In this document: in pieces, positions 46,276 through 58,351 of the stretch
Layout: the number at the start of each line of letters is the position of its first letter
How positions within the stretch are numbered: position 1 is the first letter of the stretch
NCBI RefSeq assembly: GCF_000283155.1
Contig: NW_004454265.1
Coordinates: 3,288,201 to 3,352,200 of the forward strand
From: Ceratotherium simum simum
Taxonomy: Eukaryota; Chordata; Mammalia; Perissodactyla; Rhinocerotidae
Length of the DNA: 64,000 nt
Direction of reading: 5' to 3'
The notes under the pieces: generated by a model
Seen by the model: the letters and a program-made list of their open reading frames with translations, nothing else
What the model was told of the DNA's origin: nothing
Database searches by the model: none
Made by a program: the position numbers and the translations under genes

Positions 46276-47259
46276 TAGCCTTATCTGTTAAAGACAATCG
46301 ATAGAATTTTTCTCACATTTCCCTTTATGGAAGTGGCAATTCTTCCTTCAACAACTGCCAGTGTAACTGGCAGAGCACACGCATTCACTCTTATCTGCTT
46401 GCTGTTCTCTGAGTACTGAAGTGTAGAGGAGGAGGCCGTTGTTTGGGACCTGGAGCTGAATTCACGGCTCTGATCTGATTTCAGCCAAGTGACTAGAATC
46501 TAGTGTAGTGCCTTTCTGCTTGGACTAGAACAGGGAGGGAGGGTCAGCCATAAAGAATCCAATGACTCAAGAACTTGAGCTACAGTAGCAAGTGGAGTTC
46601 CAGGGTGCTTATAGGCTGAATGAATAAAACCTTTATTCCTTTAACCATTTGCATTGAAGAAAATTGGTTTTCAAAATTTTCTTCCATAAATGTTCTCTTT
46701 ACAAAATCATTCCCCACTTACTAACCTAAGAACGCATAGCAGAGGGAAAAGTTAAAGCTTGACAGTAAGTGATATTTGCCAACAGCCTGGGATGAATTAC
46801 CCCCACGCGTTGTAGCTGGCCTACCATAGAGATATGGGTAAACTATGTCGCGAAAAACTGCAAGACTGAACTGGATGTCTCACAGCAGGACCTACCACAA
46901 TATTTTACAAAAATTGGATCCCCAAGCAACTTCACTACTAGAGCCAACCCCTGACACTTCTCTGCTTTCCAGCGCCCTGAAACATTTCTGAGGCATCGGT
47001 GTCTCTCAGTATAATACAGTACATCCACACCAGCACGCGTCTGAATGGCATCCACTTACACAGGCAAGCTTCTGTTCTAGGGAAGAGAGGAACATGGGAA
47101 TTCAGAGAACTTGAGTTCTTTCCTGTGTATTGAACTGTGTTTGGACAAAAGCCATTCTCCTTGGCCTAAATCCCTGCCATCTGTCATCCTCCAAACACAC
47201 TCTGGCTGCTCTCGCCTCTGTGTTTTGCATGTTCTAGAGTCCATCCCACATTTCCTCAC
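46276..47259. other. unassigned sequence
   Basis: No gene or repeat is recognised. Confidence 0.45.
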
Positions 47260-47515
47260 TTCTTAAGCTCCCACTCATTCCCACAGGCAAAGCCCAAGCC
47301 TTACCTTCTCTGGGAAGTCCTCCCTGACTCCCTCCCTCACGGCCCTCTTTGTCTGCATCAAATAACCTAAAATACACTTTAAAGTTACCGTCGTCGCCTC
47401 TCTCTCTCTGTCCTCTACACAGTGAGTGCACGTGCCATGTCTTTCCCATGTTTGGTGCCAAAAGTTGAGCCTGGGCTCAGAAAACATGTCAAAGGAATAA
47501 CAGAATGAATGAATA
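47260..47515 (+). mobile_element. LINE L2 3' region, sense
   Basis: GCCTTACCTTCTCTGGGAAG, TCCTCCCTGACTCCCTCCCT and a terminal GAATGAATGAATATC match the L2 ORF2 end and 3' tail. Confidence 0.75.
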
Positions 47516-49027
47516 TCTCCAGACTAAAATCCCGCTGGAGCATGGCTCATTACAATAGAGATTCTCTTGTTTATTACAAACCAGTGTATTGATTCCTGGG
47601 ATTCCAGGCGCCTCTTCTTTAAAAGAGGAAAATGGAAAAGGAAACTTCCCGGCACTACCAGTAACTTCAGAAGTATTTCTTGAAAGGATTAACATTTTTT
47701 TAACAAAAGGCTACTTTTCATATTAGGCAATTTTATTGGAAATTAAAATGGTAATTTCCTTTACAGAAAATAAGCTCTTTCTTTAACACTTTTTAGTGTT
47801 AAGACTTCCATTTAAAAGTATTTGGATCCTGTTCTCGAGGCCGAAAGAATCAATGGCATGAGAACAGATGGGGCTTAGCAGCAATATAATTGTAGCAAGA
47901 TAATATCTCTAAAAATTAATTTTGTGCTTCTCTTTTCCCAACTTCCTTTTATGTGACCCTATAGTCTCGAGGAGAGTAGGATGATTAGACTGAGAATAAA
48001 AGAGAAAAATGGTACACGTTCAGCTGTGTGACTCTGAAGCAGACTTCTGAGAATCAAAGGGACATCTTGAGGGAGCCCAGAGATCATGCCAGAAATAGAA
48101 AGAGACTAGACAAAGGGCCAAGCCAGCAGGCCCCACCCCTCCAAGGGGGACTAGCAGATGTGGAGAGGGAGCAGCACCTGGGGTCAGGGAAGGGAAGAAA
48201 AAGGACCTGACCTGAGGTACCTGTGGTGTACCACAAGGAAGAGGCATAATGGAGGTGAGGGTGGTCAACAGCAGAAGACTGCCAAGCAGCACTGGAGTTC
48301 AGTGCCAGGGGAGCCGAGATCGCTGATCGCCACTCAGAAGAGCATGTGAGAGGGTTAGGCAGAGAAGCTGCTCTGCTATTGCTTCTATCAACAGGTGTCC
48401 TTGTGCCACCTTGGTGTGTCCAGCCCAAGAATATTCACTTGTCCCCCAGGATTTTTTTGAATTCTACCCCTACTGCCCATGTGAATAACCCCATTTCTCA
48501 ATTATCCAGGATATCTGTTCCTTAAATAGAGTGAATGAGAACCTTGGTTTCCAATGAGGCAAGAGGGTAGAGTAGCATGAAAGAGAGAGGCCAGCATAGG
48601 TCCTAGGGAGACAACGGATAGTGACCAAGTAATTACCTCCATTATATATATTCTAAATGGAAGTTGGGATTTTCTTCAAACTCTATATGAATCAGAAGTG
48701 AGATTAGGTTAGCATAATCTTAGCCTACGATCTAATAAATCTGGTCAGAACATATCTAAAGTTCAGATCTTTATCCTGAGTACCGAACATGAGGAGCATA
48801 CATTCAGAAGAAAGTGTTTGTCAGATCAAAGAACTGTGTTAGATCAAGGAATTCAGTCTCAATTATTATTGGATTCTTTCACCCTCCTTAATCTTCAGTC
48901 CATCACAGTCATTACTGATTAATTCATTGTCCAAGATAGCTTCACCCCTTGAAAGGAGGCAACTCACTGGCCAAGGTCTCTGTCCATTTCCTTATCTGGA
49001 GCACTCTCTCCTCTCTGGTGATGGAGG
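47516..49027. other. unassigned sequence
   Basis: No repeat is recognised. Overlapping open frames at 48020-48430 have no coding features. Confidence 0.45.
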
Positions 49028-49118
49028 TTCTCCTTCCTCTTCTTCTTCTTCTCCTTCCCCTTCTCCTTCTCCTTTTTCTCTTCTTCCTCCTCCTCTTCCT
49101 TTTCTTCCTCCCCCCACC
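49028..49118. repeat. polypyrimidine tract, CTT/CTCC units
   Basis: About 90 bp that is almost pure pyrimidine on the plus strand. Overlapping lysine/arginine/glutamate-rich minus-strand frames and a serine/proline-rich plus-strand frame at 48927-49292 are products of the tract. Confidence 0.95.
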
Positions 49119-49369
49119 ATGAGGCATGGTGGAGGGGGTGTGCACATGGGGATAAATACTCTTACATCACTCTTCTCCCACCTCCTCCATCTTCTGCCAG
49201 TGCCTCCCATGGCTGACCCCACTTGGAAGCCAGAGAACAAGGGAGCCTGGGGATGCGGTCCTCCAAGGCCTGCCTTCTCAGGTACAAAGTGAGAAGAGGG
49301 CAGATAATGGATTCAAGTGGGGGGACGTGGTGGTAAATGCAGCGTAGTAGCCTGTAATGAACACTTATG

Positions 49370-49697
49370 CCGTCAGAAGATATTAGCTATTCTTGAAACG
49401 AAGAAAGAGTAGAAATGGAGAAAAGATGAGTGGTTGCCAGGGGTTAAAGAGGGGGTGGAGTTGGGAGGGAGGGAGTGTGGCTATAAAGGGGCAATAGGAG
49501 GGACTTTTGTGATGATGGAGATGTTCTGTATCTTGACTGTCTAAGTGTCAATATCCTAGATGTGATGTTGTACCAGAGTTTTATAAGATATTACCATTGA
49601 GGGAAACTGTGTGAAAGGTACAAAGCTCTCTCGTATTATTCTTACAACAGTGTGTGAATTATAATTATCTCAAAATAAAATGTTTAATTAAAAAAGA
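49370..49697 (+). mobile_element. old L1 3' end
   Basis: GATGAGTGGTTGCCAGGGGT, ATGATGGAGATGTTCTGTAT, CTTGACTGTCTAAGTGTCAA and TTATCTCAAAATAAAATGTT plus an A-rich tail follow an L1M-type 3' end. Confidence 0.8.
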
Positions 49698-50570
49698 AAA
49701 ACAGGTTAGCTTAAGATCAGATGCTGGATATTTCCTGCCCTATATCATCAAAAGAGGTGAAATTATTTGCTTTTCAAAAAGATTGAGTCCTCTATTTGGT
49801 TTACACAGAAATCTGTAGCTCCTGGAATTCTTAGTAATAATCCCTGAACAAATTGGTGTTTTGCTAAAAGTTCCTCATGCTTCAACTTGACCACATCTTT
49901 GGAATGTTTGTTAGATTGAAAAATCCCAAGCACATCTATGAACAGCTTAGGTCTGTTAAGACATTGGCAGAAACACATGAAGTAAGACAGAAGCACATCA
50001 AGTCAGATAGAACTGAGAAACAGGTGTCTATTAGGCATAAAAAAAAGGAATAGAGCAGGAGAAGTGAAAGCAGTTTATTTAAGTATTTATTTATTCTCCA
50101 TCATATTACAAGAAGAATTTTAAATGGGTTTCAAACATAACAAGATAGGACTTTTTTTAATATGTGAAGAAATCTGGGTGAAGAGAAAACCAGACTTGTA
50201 ACAATGGGACACCTTCAGGAGTTAGGTTAGTGCACAACGTACAAGCATGAGGTCACGTGCACTACGAGGGGTCAACCTCTCTGAGGCCTTCGGCCCTGCC
50301 TTTCTAACAGCCAATGCAAAAGCAAAATGTGATCTATTACATGATTATAAGATAAAATTTGACTCGAAAGAAATATCTTTGCTGTGTCCTCATAGAGGTA
50401 ACATAGTTACTCAACAACATCCTTAGGGTTAATAAAACAGTTAGTTTCATAGTTCAGTAAAAACAGTTCTATCAGGGACCTAAATAATGCAGTTCAGGTG
50501 TACAGCTTTCTGGTTTTGATTGGAGGTATTTTGGAGTATATTCAAAATGGAAGAAGTATATCCTTCAAAA
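49698..50570. other. unassigned AT-rich sequence
   Basis: No gene or repeat is recognised. Confidence 0.45.
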
Positions 50571-50581
50571 AATTAAAAACT

Positions 50582-50772
50582 GGGGCCAGCCCCGTGGCCA
50601 AGTGGTTAAAAGTTCGGCACACTCTGCTTCAGTAGCCCTGGTTTGCAGGTTTGGACCATAGGCATGGACCTACACCACTCATCAGCCGTGCTGTGGCAGC
50701 AGCCCACATACAAACTAGAGGAAGATTGGCACAGATGTTAGCTCAGGGCAAACTTCCTCAGCAAAAACAAAA
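50582..50772 (+). mobile_element. ERE-related SINE, older subfamily, one 3' unit
   Basis: Head GGGGCCAGCCCCGTGGCCAA, decayed B box GGTTTGGACCATAGG, CACATACAAACTAGAGGAAG and one GATGTTAGCTCAGG unit. TCAAAAAAT on both sides may be the target duplication. Confidence 0.88.
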
Positions 50773-50894
50773 TCAAAAAATGTTTTTCAACCAAGCTTTA
50801 TGTAAGTGTTTGTGAGGTGGAAAACTCAAATCCCTACTGGGTCAAGGAAGGTAAAGTAACTAAGAAAAGTGGGATGTCTGTTAAAAACAAACAT

Positions 50895-52926
50895 ACAGGT
50901 TCTTCTCCAGTGCACATGGAACATTCTCAAAGATAGACCATACGTTGGGAAACATGGCAAGCCTCAATAAATTTAAGAAGATTGAAATCATATCAAGCAT
51001 CTTTCCCAGCCATAATGCTACGAAACTAGAAATCAACTACAAGAAAAAAGCTAGGAAAGTAACAAACACATGGAGACTAAACAACATGCTACTGCACAAC
51101 CAATGGATCATTGAAGAAATTAAAGAAGAAATCAAAAAATATCTAGAGACAAATGAAAATGAAAATACACCATACCAGCTCATATGGGATGCAGCAAAAG
51201 TGGTCCTGAGAGGGAAATTCATAGCAATACAGGCTCACATTAACAAACAAGAAAAGTCTCAAATAAGCAATCTTAAACTACACCTAACAAAACTAGAAAA
51301 AGAAGAACAAACAAAGCCCAAAGTCAGCAGAAGGAGGGAAATAATAAAAATTAGAGCAGAAATAAATGAAATTAAAACCAAAAAAACAATAGGAAGGATC
51401 AATGACACTAATTGCTGGTTCTTTGAGAAGATAAACAAAATTGACAAACCCTTAGCCAGACTCACTAAGAGAAAAAGATAGAAGGCTCAAATAAATAAAA
51501 TTAGAAATGAAAGAGAAATTACAATCGATACCACAGAAATACAAAATATTATAAGCAAATACTATGAAAAACTATATGCCAACAAATCGAACAATCTAGA
51601 AGAAATGGATAAATTCTTAGACTCATACAACCTCTCAAAACTGAACCAAGAAGAAATGGAGAATCTGAATAGACCAATCACAAGTAAAGAGGTTGAAACA
51701 GTAATCAAAAACATCCAAAAAAATAAAAGTCCAGGACCAGATGGCTTCTCTGGAAAATTCTACCAAACATTCAAAGACTATTTAGTACCTATCCTTCTCA
51801 ACTATTCCAAAATATTGAAGAAGATGGAACACTTCCTAACACATTTTACAAGGCCAACATCACCCTGATCCCAAAGCCAGACAAGGACAACACAAAGAAG
51901 GAAAATTACAGGCCAATATCACTGATGAACATAGATGCAAAAATCCTCAACAAAATAGTCGCAAAGCAAATAGATCAAAAGGATCATACCCCGTGATCAA
52001 GTGGGATTTATACCAGGGATGCAAGGAAGATTCAATATTTGCAAATCAATCAGTGTGATACACCACATTAAGAAAATGAGGAATAAAAACCACATGATCA
52101 TCTCAATAGATGCAGAGAAGGCATTTGACAAGATCCAACATCCATTTATGCCAAAAACTCTCAATAAAACGAGTATAGAAGGAAAGTACCTCGATTTAAT
52201 AAAGGCCATATAAGACAAATCCACAGCCAACATCATACTCAATGGGGAAAAATGGAAAGCTATCCCTCTGAGAACAGGTGCAAGACAAGGGTGCCCACTC
52301 TTGCCACTCTTATTCAACATAATACTGGAGGTTTTGACCAAAGCAATTAGGCAAGAAAAAGAAATAAAAGGGATCCAAATTGGCAAGGAAAAAGTGAAAC
52401 TCTCGCTGTTTGCAGATGACAATTTTATATAGAGAAAACTCTAAAGAATCCATTGGAAAGCTATTAGGAATAATCAACAACTACAGCAAAGTTGCAGGGT
52501 ACAAAATCAACTTACAAAAATCAGTTGCATGCCTATACTCTAACAACGAACTAACAGAAAGAGAACTCAAGAAGACAATCCCATTTACAATCACAACAAA
52601 AAGATAAAATATCTAGGAACAAGTTTAACCAAGGAGGTGAAAGACCTATATGATGAAAACTATAAGACATTATTGAACGAAATCGACAATGACATAAAGA
52701 AATAGAAATCCCTGCACATGGATTAAAAGAATAAAGATAGTTAAAATGTCCATACTACCTAAAGCAATCTACAGATTCAATGCAATCTCAATCAGAATCC
52801 CAAGGACATTCTTCACAGAAATAGAAAAAAGAGGTGAAGGGGCACATGTATATGATGATTGACAAGTAATAATATATAACTGAAATTTCACAATGTTATA
52901 AACTATTATGACCTCAATAAAATTAA
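50895..52926 (+). pseudogene. L1 ORF2 relic with internal deletion and L1 3' end
   Basis: Starts late in the endonuclease domain (AGTGCACATGGAACATTCTC) and runs through the linker and reverse transcriptase. The longest open stretch, 50945-51478, ends at a TAG. The next piece, at 51605-51868, contains the GPDGF motif (codons at about 51734-51748). The catalytic FADD box is at 52409-52420, followed at once by a small deletion that breaks the frame. At about 52842 ORF2 stops and a typical L1 3' terminus (TATAAACTATTATGACCTCA) follows, so roughly the last third of ORF2 and much of the 3' UTR are missing. No active protein is possible. The 5' end is truncated; no clear target duplication was found. 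Confidence 0.93.
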
Positions 52927-53763
52927 GACACGCACACACACTATAAACACAATAAAACATGGATCTGACAAATGGCCCCAACTGGGGAGCATGCTAAGCT
53001 GTGTTAGGTCCATGCAACCTAGAGCCGGCAGCCCTTCACCAGCCTCCTGTTACTGTACCTAAAATTGGGCCTGATGCTACCAGATCTCTTATTTTTCTGT
53101 GTATTAGTCAGAATTCCATTACAGAAAACAGAAACCACACTAACTATTTTAAGCACGAAGGGCAAAGGGCTTCCAACAGGGAATTAGGTGCGTACAGTGG
53201 GTTAAGGCTGGGTCTCAGGACTGACCACCAGAAGAACAATGAAGAAGCCCCCCCACTCCCACTCCCCCACCGCCCGCAAAGGAAGCTGCCAACTCTGCCT
53301 CAGTCAGGACGACGGGAAATGAGGATGTTTCCTCTGAACTCTAGGAGCAATCTAGAGATTAGGAAGCTACTGATATGCTATTACTGTTGGCTCCAGAGCT
53401 ATACTTCACCTGTTAGGCCCATACTGGCAACAAAAATAACAACAGCAGCTTAAAGATGCTGCTGACCTCACCTGTTGACCCCCACACAGTGCTGACAGGA
53501 ATACTACTACAGAAAAACCCAGAGCATCCTTGATGGTGCCTGCCGCCAGGAGCAGCCGAGACCTCTGCCTTAAAATCTCATTGGAATGCTTCCAATTGGT
53601 CGTTTCTGGATGCCCAGCTTAGAGAAGTCATTTTTAACTGCCCAGCCTCTGGGGGTGTGGGGGAAGGAGGGCGTGTGGAATGTACACAGAGTAATAATCA
53701 ATTTTACCCACCATATTGTATTTTTACGCCAAAATCACCCAAGCTTCTTAATGCTGGTAACTA
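52927..53763. other. mostly unassigned sequence
   Basis: GTATTAGTCAGAATTCCATT at 53102 resembles the antisense end of MLT2/L1-type repeats, but the match is short. A 150-codon plus-strand frame at 53001-53453 has no recognisable domain. Confidence 0.4.
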
Positions 53764-53785
53764 AATCCATTTTTTTTTTTTTTTA
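53764..53785. repeat. poly-T run
   Basis: A run of T ending in AATTAAT. It could be the tail of an antisense retroelement, but no body is recognised to the right. Confidence 0.7.
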
Positions 53786-54814
53786 ATTAATGGGCAGGCC
53801 AATAAGGTGGAGTCAATAAAATACAGTGTGAACAGATTCAGCTTCACGGCAAGTGACTGGAGAGGAGTTTTCGGTCCACCTCAGCACATGGAGGAAGAGC
53901 AGAGGGAACCCTGCCCCTCCCTCCAGCCTCCATATGAAGAACAATTTGTACAGTGCTGCGCCATAGTCAAAGCACTTAAAATTGTATTAGTTATTATAAA
54001 TGTAGTAAGTGCCTGATGAAACAATATTCCAGCAAGAGATGTGTCCATACAGTAAAAGTTCATGTCCATACAGTAAAATAAATCAGACCTCACTGCCTTT
54101 AAAGTTGAATCTTCTGGAAGCACTCTTTGTTTCAGTGGGTCTACCAAGAGATAGCTAGAGTCGAAGTGTTTGACGGGGTTGGCCTCCTGGGAGAACACTG
54201 GATACGATACCTGTCGTGGGGGTTAATTGGGCTGGTGAGCCTGTTGACGGAGGAGTAGGCTAACTATCAGAGGCAGAGAGGTCAAATTCAGCCCAGAACA
54301 CATGTAATTTCCTATAACATATTTGACAGCCAAGCGAACAAATACAATTTCCTATAGCAGACACATTTTACGACCTTTATGGTCATCTCAGACTTCGTGG
54401 TTAATGGTCATATTTATTGCTAATATTTGACTGTCTTAGAAAGTGTCTTCCTCTTCTTAGTAAACATTAAAAGAGAGGAGCTACAATTTATTATATTCCA
54501 AAACACTGTAGGCAAATATTTAAATTTAAATAAGACCTTTGTTCCCCTAGCTTGTCTTTCAACAATGTTCCTTGTTTATTGTGCTCCTGTTTTCACCAGA
54601 AGGCAAATATTCTTTTTCTCATCTTATAGAGAAGAGTAATAATCAGCACTTCTCAAAGGACTTGGGTCAACAAGACATTTCCTTCTCAAGGTATCTCATC
54701 AAATCCATAGATCCAGTGATCTATGATTTGTTTACATTTAGCCGAGGTCAAATCAGGGGTTTAGCCTCCTAATTTTTATTTCTATAACTGCCTGATGTAT
54801 GCATCTGAGACATT
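53786..54814. other. unassigned AT-rich sequence
   Basis: No gene or repeat is recognised. Confidence 0.45.
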
Positions 54815-54920
54815 TGTAATATATATATAGTGAGTGTGTGTGTATACATACACACATATACATAAACATATACATAGAGAGAGGACCAGTGTGTATGTGC
54901 GTGTGTGTGCATGCATTTGT
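54815..54920. repeat. compound TA/TG/CA microsatellite
   Basis: Alternating purine-pyrimidine runs of TA, TG and CA, with a GA interruption near 54875. Confidence 0.9.
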
Positions 54921-54934
54921 ATGCACGTTGTTCT

Positions 54935-55120
54935 TTCAGGCACTTTCCCATAATGTATCTCAGGTAATTGTCACAGTCACCTTATGTGGAAAGTAGGTCA
55001 CCTGTTGTTATCACCACAGAGGCTCAAAGAGGTTTAGTGGCTTCATTAGGATAGCTCAACTAGTGAACCATCAGACCAGATTCGGGTCCTCTATTTCTGA
55101 GTCCAATTCTCTCTTCCCTA
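54935..55120 (-). mobile_element. MIR SINE, antisense
   Basis: GTAATTGTCACAGTCACCTT, ACAGAGGCTCAAAGAGGTTT and CAGACCAGATTCGGGTCCTC follow antisense MIR. Confidence 0.75.
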
Positions 55121-55379
55121 TACTATGTCTTCATATGGAAATCATAAAATATAAGTGAAGAGTTAGAGTTCATATTTGTTCTCCTGGAGGAAAGCGGGGA
55201 GCAGAAAGAGTAGATGACAGCCTGTCGATGTCCAGTCTCCGGGAACTGGGTAATATTCTGCGGCCTCTTCTCTGAGTCATTGACCTCAGTTCATCCAGAA
55301 TTTAGGTTCTAATTTGTTTCTCTTCAGTTCTCTTAGAGATTGGAGAACTACCCCTGAAACTTAGTGCTGTTTTCTTATT
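55121..55379. other. unassigned sequence
   Basis: Nothing is recognised. Confidence 0.4.
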
Positions 55380-55390
55380 AAAATACTTTT

Positions 55391-55644
55391 AGGAGGGGGC
55401 CGGCCAGTGGCGCAAGCGGTTAAGTGCGTGCGCTCCGCTGCGGCAGCCTGGGGTTCACAGATTCAGATCCCTGGCGCGCACCAACGCACTGCTTGTCAGG
55501 CCATGCTGTGGTGGCATCCCATATAAAGTGGAGGAAGATGGGCACGGATGTTAGCCGAGGGCCAGTCTTCCTCAGCAAAAAGAGGAGGATTGGCAGATGT
55601 TAGCTCAGGGCTGATCTTCCTCAAAAAAAATAAATAAATAAAAT
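55391..55644 (+). mobile_element. ERE-related SINE
   Basis: Head GGGGGCCGGCCAGTGGCGCA, A-box region AGCGGTTAAGTGCGTGCGCT, TATAAAGTGGAGGAAGATGG, two 3' units and an AAAT tail. Perfect 11-bp duplication AAAATACTTTT at 55380-55390 and 55645-55655. Confidence 0.95.
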
Positions 55645-55753
55645 AAAATACTTTTGTATGTTAACTAATTAATTTAGAAAAAATGGTTTCATAAAGATAA
55701 GAAATTAGAAATAATCAGTAGTCCCACCATCCAAATATTTCTACCACCAAAGT

Positions 55754-56129
55754 TGTGGTATATGTCCTAGGTGGCTTAAGCAGCAAACAATTATTTCTCA
55801 CAGTTCTGGAGGCTGGGAAGTCCAAGATCAAGGTTCCAGTAGATTCAGTGTCTGGTGAGGGCTGTCTTCTTGGTTAACAAGTGTCTCCCTTCTTGCTGTC
55901 TCCTCACGGAGCGGAGAGAGAGAGATGGCTCTCTGGTTTCTTCCTCTTTTTATAAGGACACAAATGCCATCGTGGGGCTCCACCCTCAACGATCTCATCT
56001 AAACCCGATTACCTCCCACAGGCGTCGCCTCTGAATACCATCACATCAGGGCTTCAACATATGTATTGGGGGTGGGGGGTGAAGGGGACACAAACATTCA
56101 GGCCCTGTACCTGAATTCAGTCCATAGCA
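55754..56129 (-). mobile_element. MST-type LTR (ERVL-MaLR), antisense
   Basis: GGTGGCTTAAGCAGCAAACA, TCACAGTTCTGGAGGCTGGG, TTATAAGGACACAAATGCCA, TCATCTAAACCCGATTACCT, AGGGCTTCAACATATGTATT and the end TCAGTCCATAGCA follow antisense MST from U5 to U3. A short insertion near 56104 duplicates CTGAATTCAG-like sequence. Confidence 0.82.
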
Positions 56130-56535
56130 CTTTCTTTCTTTATAAAGGCAAACATTTTTAAAATGAGATTATAGTGTTTATTCTCTTTTGCAATATGTTT
56201 TTTTCTCCTGAAATAGAAACATATCACAAGTATATTTCCAATATCATTAAATAGTCTTTTACAAGAACATTTTTAATGATTTTCTCACTGCATGGTGTCA
56301 GAGTTTACTTCACATTCTGGGTTGGACTTTTAAGTTATTTCTATTCTTCATCATTCTAGATGTGCTACACTTATTTCATTTCCTGTCTTTATGCAGCATG
56401 GAGCACCTAACCCTAATGCCCGGTAGAGCCCCTGGAAGAAGTAACCCTGTGCATCCTACGACTCTTCGCTTCCCAAACAATAGTTTATTGGATGAAGCCC
56501 GTCAATCTATTGGCACTCAGCAAGCAATCAGCCTA
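56130..56535. other. unassigned AT-rich sequence
   Basis: 56140-56350 loosely resembles old L1M sequence. No gene is seen. Confidence 0.35.
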
Positions 56536-56552
56536 AGCAATCAAGAATTTTA

Positions 56553-56763
56553 TTTATTTATTAATTTTTATTTATTTTATTTTTTCCCCCAAAGCCCCAG
56601 TAGATAGTTGTATGTCATAGTTGCACAGCCTTCTAGTTGCTGTATGTGGGACGCGGCCTCATCGTGGCAGGAGAAGCGGTGTGTCGGTGCGGGCCCGGGA
56701 TCCGAACCCAGGCCACCAGCAGCGGAGCGTGCGCACTTAACCGCTAAGCCACGGGGCCGGCCC
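56553..56763 (-). mobile_element. ERE SINE, short form, antisense
   Basis: AT-rich tail, CCAAAGCCCCAGTAGATAGT, then the antisense body to GCCACGGGGCCGGCCC. No 3' GATGTTAGCTC unit. Perfect 17-bp duplication AGCAATCAAGAATTTTA at 56536-56552 and 56764-56780. Confidence 0.97.
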
Positions 56764-56929
56764 AGCAATCAAGAATTTTAACTGAGAGACCCAGAAAATG
56801 CAGCAGAAGGGAGGCATTTCAAACGAAAGGTGTCTTGCAACCTAATACTTGCAACCAAAAGAATCTTGACTAAAAAACTGTGGTAAAACTTGAGGCTGAC
56901 TCTCTCTCTCTTTTTTTTAGTTAATCTAT

Positions 56930-57310
56930 TCATGATTATTTCTTAGACTAATTCTTAGAAGTGGGATTGCTAGCTCAACTTTAGATGTTTTTTTTGAAGA
57001 CTTTTGATGCATATTGTCAAATCGGTCTCTAGAAATGTTGAACCAGTTTACTCTCTTCCCATCCACCACTAAAGGTTAATTTATTTTTCCAATTTCATTT
57101 CCAAAATGGCATCTCACTGTTCAAGTTGCACATCTATGATTTCCAAGTGAGCTTTACCATTTTCTGTGGGTATTGGCCATTTGTATTTCTTCTTTTGTGA
57201 ATTGCCTGTTCATATCATTTGCCCATCTTTGTTGAAATAATCATATTTTTCTTATTGATTTAAAATAACTCTTCATTTGTTACAGATTTTAATCTTGATC
57301 AGGATCTTTT
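56930..57310 (-). mobile_element. old L1M relic, antisense
   Basis: AGAAGTGGGATTGCTAGCTC, TCTCTAGAAATGTTGAACCA, GGCATCTCACTGTTCAAGTT, TTGGCCATTTGTATTTCTTC and TTTGTGAATTGCCTGTTCAT follow antisense L1M closely. Confidence 0.85.
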
Positions 57311-57849
57311 TTATTGTAGGCTAGTGGGAGTTAGAAGGAAGGGCAGGGAGAGATGAGCGAAGGGTTTGGGTGAAAGTCTGCAGCCAAAAGAGGATCAGGT
57401 CAGGGGACGCTCCACCTCCTGAGTCTCCATCCTCTTCCCAAACGTGTCTTTAGTGTGGGGTACCAGTGCTGCTGGGCATTCAGAGAGACTGTCAAAGGAA
57501 TATATAGCCATAAATATTTTTAAGGAAATTAATTTCCAGATCTTCAAATTTTATATAACTTGTTCCTAAAATTGACAGCCTGAGAAATCCTTTCCTACCT
57601 CCCTTTTCCAACAGTGTTTCTCTCGTTTTACAAAATATCACTCTGGTGATTTGCACTGGGGGGTGCATGTATCTCAGTGGGAATTGAGTGACGTTGCTAT
57701 AACAGCCTTCACTCGCATCCCTGTGAACAAGATTTCTCAGTGTTTATATTAAGAGATGCATTTTCAAGAATTAAAAATTGTTTTTAATTGTTTTAACGAT
57801 CTATCAAAAGTTGTAATTTATCCATGTTGTTTTGATTAGTTATGCCATA
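57311..57849. other. unassigned sequence
   Basis: No gene or repeat is recognised. Confidence 0.45.
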
Positions 57850-58260
57850 TATTAATCAGGATAGTGTAAGCTGCCTTACAGTAACCAGTAAACCTAAAAC
57901 TCAATGGCTTAACACAACGCAAGTTTATTGTTCACTCACATCACTGTCTGGTGCAGACAAGGAGGCTCTCCTTGGGGACTCTCCACCAAGGGGGACCTAG
58001 ATAACTCTGCTTCCCTCTTGCATTTCTGCCATCTCAGAGTTTGCAGCTTCCGAGTGGGGAGATAAGGGAGAGAAAAAAAAGAGAGAGAGAGGCATGGGGA
58101 AGGGGAGGGGATAGAACTCAACCCACTCTTAACTAGGACAGGAAATAATACATCATTTCTGCTCACACTGCCAATGGGAAACTGAGAAATGTAAACTTCC
58201 CATACCTCCAGGAAGAGAAAAGGGTGTGGTGAATACAGCATTGTCTCTGCCACAGGTACT
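57850..58260 (-). mobile_element. probable ERVL-MaLR LTR (MLT1-like), antisense
   Basis: AACTCAATGGCTTAACACAA, GCAAGTTTATTGTTCACTCA (antisense AATAAA), a purine-rich middle, AATGGGAAACTGAGAAATGT and GTGGTGAATACAGCATTGTC follow a MaLR-type LTR. Limits are approximate. Confidence 0.6.
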
Positions 58261-58351
58261 CCCAGTAACAATTGTAATGATGACTCAATACAGATGGATT
58301 TTTTTCTAACAGCTAGAGTCTTATGGCTACAGATAAAAAAAAAAAAAATTC

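Noticed and set aside
48927..49292. Open frames rich in Ser/Pro (plus) and Lys/Arg/Glu (minus)
   Set aside because: Products of the polypyrimidine tract.
50945..51481. 178-codon frame as a possible gene
   Set aside because: It is L1 ORF2 sequence, truncated and followed by stops.
53102..53170. Antisense MLT2 LTR
   Set aside because: Only a short opening motif matches; the following sequence does not follow the family.
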